NCBI GenBank assembly: GCA_009699615.1
Contig: WLNV01000030.1
Span: 1 to 11,687 of the forward strand
Direction: 5' to 3'
From: Actinomycetota bacterium
GTDB taxonomy: Bacteria; Actinomycetota; Thermoleophilia; Solirubrobacterales; Solirubrobacteraceae
Length of the DNA stretch: 11,687 nucleotides
Part shown: one piece after another, positions 5,272 through 11,687 of the stretch
How the letters are laid out: each line of letters starts with the position of its first letter
Numbering within the stretch: the stretch's first letter is position 1
Program-made: the position numbers and the translations under genes
The notes under the pieces: generated by a model
What the model was told of the DNA's origin: nothing
Seen by the model: only the letters and a program-made list of their open reading frames with translations
The model's database searches: none

Positions 5272-6579
5272 ATGAGCACAGTCACTGCCAACGTCAAAGA
5301 GCTGCCCGATTCGCGTGTCCGCGTGGAGGTTCAGGTACCGCTCGAAGAGCTCGATCGCCGGATCGCTCAAACCGCCCGTTCAATGGGCAAAGAAATGAAG
5401 ATGGCTGGCTTCCGCAAAGGCAAGGTCCCGGCCGAGGTCGTAATCCAGCGGATCGGTCGCGACGCGGTTGTCGATGAGACAATCCGCGGATCGCTCGGTC
5501 ACTGGTACACCGAGGCGGTCGAAGGCGCGCGCCTCGCAATCGTCGGTCAGCCCGATGTTGAGCTCGGCGAGCTGCCGCCTGCTGGCGAGGATCTGAAGTT
5601 CAGCTTTGAGGTCGGCGTGCGACCGGTCGCCAAGCTCGGCAAGTACAAGGGGCTGAAGGTTGAGCGCCGCGAAGCGGTTGCCGACCCGGAAGCGATCGAC
5701 GAGCAGATTGAGGAGCTACGGGGCCGGATGGCGAGTCTCGAAGCAGTCGAAGAGGCCGCCGCGACCGGCGACTTTGTCGTGATGAACTACATCGGCTCAA
5801 TCGACGGCGAGGTATTTGAAGGCGGAGAGGGAACCGACCAGCTGATCGAGCTCGGCTCGGGCCGCTTGATTCCAGGCTTCGAGGAGCAGCTGGAAGGGAT
5901 CAAGGCTGGTGACGAGCGGACCGTCAAGCTCGCCTTCCCTGAGGATTACCAAGCTGAAGAGTTGGCCGGGAAGGACGCCGAGTTTGCCGTCACCGCAACC
6001 GAGATTCGTCGCCGGATCCTGCCCGAGCTAACCGACGAGTTCGCCAATGAGGCCGCTGGGCTCGAGACGATCGCCGAGCTGCGCGAGGACCTTGCCACGA
6101 GGATGCTCGAGGCCGATAGCGATAAGGCCGAAGAAGAGTTCCGCGAGGCCGTGCTCGACGCCGTGGCCGACAACGCAAAGATCAACCTGCCACAGCCGCT
6201 CGTAGATGCCCGCGCCAGCGAGCTGCTCGATCGCATGCTGCATCAGCTCTCACACCAGGGCATCAGCCGCGAGATGTACTTCCAGATCTCCGGCCGCACT
6301 GAAGAGGAGATGCTCGGGGAAAGCGCTGAGGCTGCGCAGAAGAGCTTGCGCCACGAGGCTGCGCTGGTCGCAATCGTCGAAGCTGAGGACGTTCAGCCCG
6401 GAGACGGCGACATCCTGACTGCGCTGCAGGCTTCAGCCGCACAGGAGCAGACCACGCCAGAGAAGTTGCGCGAGCGGCTCGAGAAGGCGGGTCGCCTCGA
6501 CGACCTGATCGAAGAGCTCTCGCAGCGCCAAGCACTCGACCTAATCGTCGAGAGCGCAGTCGCGACAAGCCCTTCCTGA
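5272..6579 (+). CDS. tig: Trigger factor (ribosome-associated chaperone and peptidyl-prolyl isomerase)
   Basis: Trigger factor docks at the ribosome exit tunnel, shields nascent chains and catalyses prolyl isomerisation. The 435-residue length matches the family. The N-terminal ribosome-binding domain carries the docking signature GFRKGKVP (46-53). The FKBP-type isomerase domain runs from about residue 160 to 250 (GDFVVMNYIGSIDGEVFEGG from 166, then LIPGFEEQLEGIKAGDERTV). The rest is the Glu-rich helical C-terminal chaperone domain starting near LPELTDEF. I chose ATG 5272 (MSTVTANVKELPDSRV) over GTG 5263 because three extra residues (MPP) would be unusual and the GTG overlaps the -10. It is first in the tig-clpP-clpX cluster. 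A hairpin follows the stop directly, and clpP may have its own promoter. Confidence 0.97.
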   Translation: MSTVTANVKELPDSRVRVEVQVPLEELDRRIAQTARSMGKEMKMAGFRKGKVPAEVVIQRIGRDAVVDETIRGSLGHWYTEAVEGARLAIVGQPDVELGELPPAGEDLKFSFEVGVRPVAKLGKYKGLKVERREAVADPEAIDEQIEELRGRMASLEAVEEAAATGDFVVMNYIGSIDGEVFEGGEGTDQLIELGSGRLIPGFEEQLEGIKAGDERTVKLAFPEDYQAEELAGKDAEFAVTATEIRRRILPELTDEFANEAAGLETIAELREDLATRMLEADSDKAEEEFREAVLDAVADNAKINLPQPLVDARASELLDRMLHQLSHQGISREMYFQISGRTEEEMLGESAEAAQKSLRHEAALVAIVEAEDVQPGDGDILTALQASAAQEQTTPEKLRERLEKAGRLDDLIEELSQRQALDLIVESAVATSPS

Positions 6580-6597
6580 AGCGCCGTTTCGGCCGCT
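6580..6597 (+). terminator. Hairpin directly after the tig stop codon, possible U-less terminator
   Basis: AGCGCCG (6580-6586) can pair with CGG plus CGCT (6590-6597) around a TTT loop with one bulged C at 6593, giving seven base pairs. It lies immediately after the tig TGA. No U-tract follows. It may attenuate read-through into clpP or stabilise the 3' end. Confidence 0.35.
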
Positions 6598-6606
6598 CCC
6601 CGTTGC

Positions 6607-6612
6607 TAGTGT
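6607..6612 (+). promoter_or_regulatory. Candidate -10 (TAGTGT) for clpP
   Basis: TAGTGT fits TANNNT and sits in the 105-base tig-clpP gap, predicting a start near 6619 and a leader of about 65 bases before ATG 6685. TTGACT at 6612-6617 looks like a -35 but has no good -10 at 17 bases (AGTTGC at 6635). I cannot identify a confident ClgR site, the usual clp regulator in actinobacteria. Confidence 0.3.
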
Positions 6613-6684
6613 TGACTGCTCCATCTGCGAGCAAAGTTGCACGCGGGAGGAATCAACCCAGCCGACCGAAACAAAGCGAGGAAC

Positions 6685-7269
6685 ATGAGCCCCCTAGTCC
6701 CAATGGTCGTCGAGCAGACCTCACGCGGAGAACGTTCGTTTGACATCTACTCGCGCCTTCTAAACGAGCGAATCATCTTCCTCGGCAGCCAAGTTGACGA
6801 TCAGATCGCCAACCTCGTTGTCGCGCAGCTTCTGCACCTTGAGTCGCAGGATCCGGACAAGGACATCTCGATCTACATCAACTCGCCCGGCGGATCGGTC
6901 TATTCCGGCCTCGCGATCTACGACACGATGCAGTTCGTCAAGCCTGACGTTTCAACGATCTGCGTTGGAATCGCAATGTCGATGGGTGCGCTGCTGCTGG
7001 CCGGCGGAGCGCCGGGCAAGCGGATGGCGCTGCCTAACGCGAAGATCCTGATCCATCAGGTCAGCTCCGGCTTTGAAGGCCAGGCGACCGATATTGAGAT
7101 CCATGCCAGAGAGATCATCGACGTCCGTCAGCGCCTTGACCACATCCTCGCTGAGCACACCGGCCAGGAGTACGACAAGGTCCGCGGAGACACCGAACGT
7201 GACTACTTCATGTCGGCCGAAGAGGCCGCCGAGTACGGGATAATCGACAAGGTGATCGCCAAGCATTAG
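6685..7269 (+). CDS. clpP: ATP-dependent Clp protease proteolytic subunit
   Basis: ClpP forms the tetradecameric serine protease chamber that degrades substrates fed in by ClpX or ClpC. Counted from ATG 6685 it has 194 residues, the normal size. The catalytic triad is visible: Ser99 in GIAMSMGALL, His124 in KILIHQV and Asp173 in TERDYFM. The N-terminal axial loop segment VPMVVEQTSRGERSFDIYSR is nearly identical to mature E. coli ClpP. ATG 6685 has a short-spaced SD-like GAGGAA (6678-6683). An in-frame TTG at 6637 would add 16 residues and resemble the E. coli propeptide. It lies 35 bases upstream of clpX, almost certainly in one transcript. Only one clpP is present here, whereas many actinobacteria carry a clpP1-clpP2 pair. 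Confidence 0.96.
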   Translation: MSPLVPMVVEQTSRGERSFDIYSRLLNERIIFLGSQVDDQIANLVVAQLLHLESQDPDKDISIYINSPGGSVYSGLAIYDTMQFVKPDVSTICVGIAMSMGALLLAGGAPGKRMALPNAKILIHQVSSGFEGQATDIEIHAREIIDVRQRLDHILAEHTGQEYDKVRGDTERDYFMSAEEAAEYGIIDKVIAKH

Positions 7270-7304
7270 CTGGGCGGCGCCTGCGTTTAGACGAAGGGGA
7301 AACA

Positions 7305-8585
<1,281 letters not shown>

Positions 8586-8589
8586 AGCG

Positions 8590-8856
8590 ATGAAGCCGAA
8601 CCTCAAGACAATCCCTTGGATGGCCGCAATGCAGGCAACGATGGTCGTGACCGACCACTGGCGCCGGATCGACCCGAAGGACCGTTCGAAGGCGCTGAAG
8701 ACGCTCGCCGATTCGCGCGGCCTGCCGAACCGAATGACCAACGCGCAGCGCGAACACCTGATTGAAGTGGCTCGCAAGATTGACCACCGCGGCTTGATGG
8801 CCGACCTCGCACCGATCCCCGTTCCGGGGCTTCGCGGCGGCCGCAAGAACCGCTGA
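8590..8856 (+). CDS. Small basic protein of unknown function, coupled to clpX
   Basis: An 88-residue protein I do not recognise. ATG 8590 lies four bases after the clpX TAG (TTAGAGCGATG), a spacing typical of translational coupling. The same frame stays open upstream to an ATG at 8542 inside clpX, but 8590 is more natural. I count 18 Lys/Arg against 8 Asp/Glu, so it is strongly basic. It has no cysteine, signal peptide or clear membrane segment. The central part (TDHWRRIDPKDRSKALKTLA and NAQREHLIEVARKIDH) looks helical, and the C-terminus is a Pro/Gly-rich tail ending GLRGGRKNR. It could bind nucleic acid or ribosomes, or be a Clp adaptor, but these are guesses from charge and position only. 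A GC hairpin and the valS promoter follow, so it is probably the last gene of the clp operon. Confidence 0.65.
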   Translation: MKPNLKTIPWMAAMQATMVVTDHWRRIDPKDRSKALKTLADSRGLPNRMTNAQREHLIEVARKIDHRGLMADLAPIPVPGLRGGRKNR

Positions 8857-8865
8857 GCACCCGCT

Positions 8866-8882
8866 CGGCGCCGCGCGCGCCG
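8866..8882 (+). terminator. GC hairpin at the end of the clp operon, possible U-less terminator
   Basis: CGGCGC (8866-8871) and GCGCCG (8877-8882) are exact reverse complements around a five-base CGCGC loop, ten bases after the small ORF's stop and touching the valS -10. All six pairs are G-C. No U-tract follows. Confidence 0.4.
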
Positions 8883-8888
8883 TAGACT
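8883..8888 (+). promoter_or_regulatory. Candidate -10 (TAGACT) for valS, leaderless geometry
   Basis: TAGACT ends eight bases before GTG 8897, predicting a start at or next to the first base of the codon. No SD is present. The sequence between (ending GCCGCCGTG) resembles the tig start region (GCCGCCGATG). No -35 is recognisable because the hairpin at 8866-8882 occupies that area. Confidence 0.45.
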
Positions 8889-8896
8889 CAGCCGCC

Positions 8897-11446
8897 GTGC
8901 CTGACTTCGCTGAGAAAACGCGCTTCGAGCCGGCTGAGGCCGAGCCGCAGATGATGCAGCGCTGGCTCGACTCTGGCCTCTTCCACGGAAAGGCGGAAGG
9001 AACTGCCGGGGAGAACTACTCGATTGCGATCCCGCCGCCGAACGTAACCGGCGCGCTGCACATGGGTCACGCGCTCAACGGCTCGATCCAAGACGCACTG
9101 ATTCGCTTCCACCGCATGCGCGGCCAGAACACGGAGTGGATCCTCGGGACCGACCACGCCGGAATCGCCACGCAAACGCAAGTTGAGAAGAAGCTGGTCG
9201 AAGAAGGAAGCTCGCGCGAAGAGCTCGGCCGCGAGGCGTTTGTCGAACGCGTTTGGGAGTGGCGCGCGCAGTTCGGCGGCACAATCATCGAACAGTTTGG
9301 CCGGCTCGGGGCCTCCTGCGACTACGAGCGCGAACGCTTCACGCTCGACGAGGGCTACGAGCGCGCCGTTCGCCAAGTCTTCTGCGACCTATACGCAGAC
9401 GGCGCGATCTACCGTGACCAATACCTAGTCAACTGGGACCCAGGCAGCCAGTCGGCGATCTCCGATCTTGAGGTGGAAGAGCGCGAGGTAACCGACACGC
9501 TCTTTGAGATCGCCTACCCGCTGGCCGACGGCAGCGGCGAAGTAGTAGTCGCGACGGTGCGGCCGGAGACGATGCTCGGCGACAGCGCCGTCGCCGTTAA
9601 TCCGAGTGACGAGCGCTTCAAGCACCTGATTGGACAGCGCGTCAAGTTGCCTTTGACCGAGCGCGAACTGGAGATCATCGGCGACGATTACGTCAAGACC
9701 GATTTCGGTACCGGCGCGCTGAAGATCACACCAGCGCACGACCCGAACGACTTCGAGATTGGGCGTCGCCACGGCCTTGACGAGATCATCGTGATTGGCG
9801 AAGACGGCGCGATGACGGAGCTGGCCGGCGAGTTTGCTGGCCTGAAAGCCGCTGAGGCCCAGGTAGCCGTCGTCGCTGCCCTGCGCGAGCAAGGGCTGCT
9901 GCGCGCTGAGGAGCCGTACGTCCACGCCGTGCCGTTCTCTCATCGCTCCGGAGAGCGGATCGAACCGCTGATTTCGCTTCAGTGGTTCATGAAGATGGAC
10001 GAACTTGCGCCTCCAGCAATCGAGGCCGTCAAGGATGGTCGCGTAAAGATTCATCCGCCGAGCCAATCGAAGCGCTACACCGACTGGCTCGAAGAGATCC
10101 GCCCCTGGTGCATCTCTCGCCAACTCTGGTGGGGTCACCGGCTGCCCGTCTGGTATCGCGGCGACGAAACCTACGTCGGAATGGAAGAGCCCGACGGCGA
10201 CGGCTGGGTCCGCGAGGAGGACGTGCTCGATACTTGGTTCAGCTCGGCCTTGTGGCCGTTCGCGACGCTCGGTTGGCCCGACGAAACGCCCGAATACAAG
10301 GCCTTCTACCCGACCGATGTGCTCTCGACGGCGCGCGACATTCTCTTCCTCTGGGTCGCTCGGATGGTGATGATGGGACTCCGTTTCACCGGCGACGTTC
10401 CATTCAGCGACGTCTACGTCCACTCCGTGATCCAAGCCCCCGATGGGCGCCGAATGAGCAAATCGTTGGGCACAGGGATCGACCCGATCACAGAGATCGA
10501 CGAGCACGGCGCCGACGCCGTTCGCTTCGGTCTGCTGGCGATGTCCTCAACGCAGGACGTGCGCTACTCACGCGAGCGCGTTGAGCAGGGTCAGGCGCTC
10601 GCAAACAAGCTATTCAACGCCTCGCGTTTCGTGTTGCTGAACGTTGGCGACGAGGTTGGGCTGGAGCCGTTGGTTGGCGCTGGCGCGCCGGTTGAGGACC
10701 GTTGGATCGTCTCACGCCTACAACGGGTTGTCGCCGAGACGAGCGAGCAGATTGAGCAGTTTGAGTTCTCGAAGGCGGCTTTCGGGCTCTACGACTTCGT
10801 CTATGGCGAGCTCTGCGACTGGTACCTCGAGCTGATCAAAGGTCGCGAGTTTGACGCTGAGCTGTCGGCGACGGTCTGTTACGTGCTGCGCTCAACGCTG
10901 GCGCTCGCGCACCCGTTCATCCCGTTCGTAACCGAGCAGCTGTGGGAGTCGGTGCCCGGCGCTGAAGGGTTGCTGATCGGCGCGCCGTTTCCGGAGTCGC
11001 ATGAGTCGTTGATCGACGCTAACGCGGAGCAGCGCGTCAGCGATGTGATTACCGCAGTTGCCGCGCTGCGCTCTTGGCGCAGCGGCGCCAACGTAAAGCC
11101 TGGAGCCCAGCTGGGAGCGAAGATTGCGTCGCCGGAGTTGGTGGCTGACGCCGTGCTGATCGCGCGTCTGGCAAAGCTCGACATTGCCGCCTTCGACGGC
11201 AACGTCACCGACAGCATCGCCGTCCCTGGCGGCACGGTTGAGATCAGCGCCGGTGACGCGATCGACGTCGAGGCGCAGCAGCGAGAACGTTCGCAGCGGC
11301 GTGCCGCGATCGAGGGCGAGATCGCACGCGCTGAGAGCAAGCTCGCTAACGACGCTTTCGTCGCGAAGGCGCCGGCTGATCTGGTTGCCGGCGAGCAGGC
11401 CAAGCTCGATCGGCTGCGCGAAGAGCTCGCGGCGCTTGGCGCCTGA
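8897..11446 (+). CDS. valS: Valyl-tRNA synthetase
   Basis: Class I aminoacyl-tRNA synthetase charging tRNA-Val, with a CP1 domain that hydrolyses Thr-tRNA-Val. The 849-residue length fits the shorter bacterial ValRS forms. The HIGH motif is HMGH (55-58) in PPNVTGALHMGHALN, followed by TDHAGIATQ. The editing-domain motif is ATVRPETMLGDSAVAVNP. WCISRQLWWGHRLPVWY and DVLDTWFSSALWPFATLGWP are ValRS signatures. The KMSKS motif is RMSKS (519-523) in GRRMSKSLGTGIDP, an accepted variant. The C-terminus after about residue 790 is a Glu/Arg/Ala-rich coiled coil (RRAAIEGEIARAESKLANDA), the tRNA-binding arm. The start is GTG 8897 without an SD, probably on a leaderless transcript. The stop is 11 bases before folC, so the two form an operon. 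Confidence 0.98.
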   Translation: MPDFAEKTRFEPAEAEPQMMQRWLDSGLFHGKAEGTAGENYSIAIPPPNVTGALHMGHALNGSIQDALIRFHRMRGQNTEWILGTDHAGIATQTQVEKKLVEEGSSREELGREAFVERVWEWRAQFGGTIIEQFGRLGASCDYERERFTLDEGYERAVRQVFCDLYADGAIYRDQYLVNWDPGSQSAISDLEVEEREVTDTLFEIAYPLADGSGEVVVATVRPETMLGDSAVAVNPSDERFKHLIGQRVKLPLTERELEIIGDDYVKTDFGTGALKITPAHDPNDFEIGRRHGLDEIIVIGEDGAMTELAGEFAGLKAAEAQVAVVAALREQGLLRAEEPYVHAVPFSHRSGERIEPLISLQWFMKMDELAPPAIEAVKDGRVKIHPPSQSKRYTDWLEEIRPWCISRQLWWGHRLPVWYRGDETYVGMEEPDGDGWVREEDVLDTWFSSALWPFATLGWPDETPEYKAFYPTDVLSTARDILFLWVARMVMMGLRFTGDVPFSDVYVHSVIQAPDGRRMSKSLGTGIDPITEIDEHGADAVRFGLLAMSSTQDVRYSRERVEQGQALANKLFNASRFVLLNVGDEVGLEPLVGAGAPVEDRWIVSRLQRVVAETSEQIEQFEFSKAAFGLYDFVYGELCDWYLELIKGREFDAELSATVCYVLRSTLALAHPFIPFVTEQLWESVPGAEGLLIGAPFPESHESLIDANAEQRVSDVITAVAALRSWRSGANVKPGAQLGAKIASPELVADAVLIARLAKLDIAAFDGNVTDSIAVPGGTVEISAGDAIDVEAQQRERSQRRAAIEGEIARAESKLANDAFVAKAPADLVAGEQAKLDRLREELAALGA

Positions 11447-11457
11447 GTCGGGGCAGA

Positions 11458-11687
11458 ATGGACGCTCAGCGAAAGAGCGATGAGGATCACGCCGAGTTTG
11501 ACGGCGAACGTTGGCTGCTTGGGCTCGAGATGTTCGGGATCGAATTCGGTCTCGACCGAATCGAACTGTTGCTGGAGTCGCTGGGCGGGCCGCAAGAGCT
11601 CCCGGGGCTCGTTCACGTAGTCGGCTCGAACGGCAAGTCGTCGGTGACGCGGATGATCGCCGCGATCTTGCGCGAACACGGGATGGA
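11458..11687 (+). CDS. folC: Folylpolyglutamate synthase/dihydrofolate synthase, N-terminal part (cut by window end)
   Basis: FolC adds glutamate to dihydropteroate and/or polyglutamates reduced folates using ATP. Only the first 76 codons are in the window, and the frame is open to the last base. The order is characteristic: FGIEFGLDRIELLLESLGGP (26-45), then LVHVVGSNGKSSVTRMI with the ATP-binding P-loop at residues 56-62. That loop reads G-S-N-G-K-S-S, where most FolC proteins have G-T-N-G-K-G-S. The invariant Gly, Asn, Gly, Lys and Ser are kept, so activity is expected. ATG 11458 is 11 bases after the valS stop. GGGG at 11449-11452 is at best a weak SD. The valS-folC pairing is widespread in Gram-positive bacteria and supports the call. 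Confidence 0.93.
   Translation, partial: MDAQRKSDEDHAEFDGERWLLGLEMFGIEFGLDRIELLLESLGGPQELPGLVHVVGSNGKSSVTRMIAAILREHGM

Noticed and set aside
4970..5275. + strand frame reading MGVAQLVELLVVVQAVAGSSPVTH
   Set aside because: It is the forward translation of tRNA-His extended into non-coding spacer, another familiar tRNA-derived artefact.
6612..6617. TTGACT as a consensus -35 for clpP
   Set aside because: The hexamer is good but the sequence 17 bases downstream (AGTTGC) is not a -10. The TAGTGT at 6607 is a better, though still weak, candidate.
9425..10507. A 360-codon open frame on the - strand
   Set aside because: It lies wholly antisense to valS, which has all family motifs. Long antisense frames are expected in GC-rich coding DNA, and the translation shows no recognisable domain.

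Overview
The window is high-GC, densely packed chromosomal DNA. The tig-clpP-clpX-(small ORF)-valS-folC gene order, the actinobacterial style of ClpX and ValS, and several genes lacking Shine-Dalgarno (SD) sequences point to an actinobacterium. A deep-branching group such as Thermoleophilia (Solirubrobacterales/Gaiellales) is my best guess. That guess rests on gene order and protein style read by eye, not on a database search. I see no mobile elements, CRISPR arrays, integrases, toxins or phage genes. This is core-genome territory, not an accessory island.

Layout. (1) Positions 1-1479, + strand: the 3' end of an unrecognised gene with a duplicated Arg-rich motif, a Rossmann-type NAD(P)-binding protein translationally coupled to it by a GTGA overlap, then a 1-Cys peroxiredoxin with its own AT-rich promoter and a good SD. 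(2) Positions 1472-3739, - strand: a compact DUF1015 - OsmC-like - NUDIX (CoA pyrophosphatase type) operon that converges on the peroxiredoxin with an 8-base overlap of the coding ends. (3) Positions 3776-5271: three single tRNA genes (Pro-UGG, Arg-UCU, His-GUG, all + strand, none encoding CCA) around a - strand bile acid:sodium symporter-family transporter, followed by a 229-base non-coding spacer with hairpins. (4) Positions 5272-8856, + strand: trigger factor, a single ClpP, ClpX and an 88-residue basic protein of unknown function. (5) Positions 8897-11687, + strand: valyl-tRNA synthetase and the start of folC, cut by the window edge.

How the genes work together. Block 4 is a protein-quality module: trigger factor folds nascent chains, and ClpXP unfolds and degrades failed or tagged proteins. 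Blocks 1 and 2 place two unrelated cysteine peroxidase families (peroxiredoxin and OsmC-like) plus a CoA-ester/CoA hydrolase tail to tail, which suggests a thiol/peroxide theme. ValS and FolC form a conserved housekeeping pair.

The window holds no obviously new multi-gene system. The best leads are the uncharacterised small protein between clpX and valS, the ambiguous clpP start (possible E. coli-like propeptide, orphan SD), a recurring TANNNT -10 element 6-9 bases upstream of SD-less start codons (likely leaderless transcripts), and U-less GC hairpins at transcription-unit boundaries.
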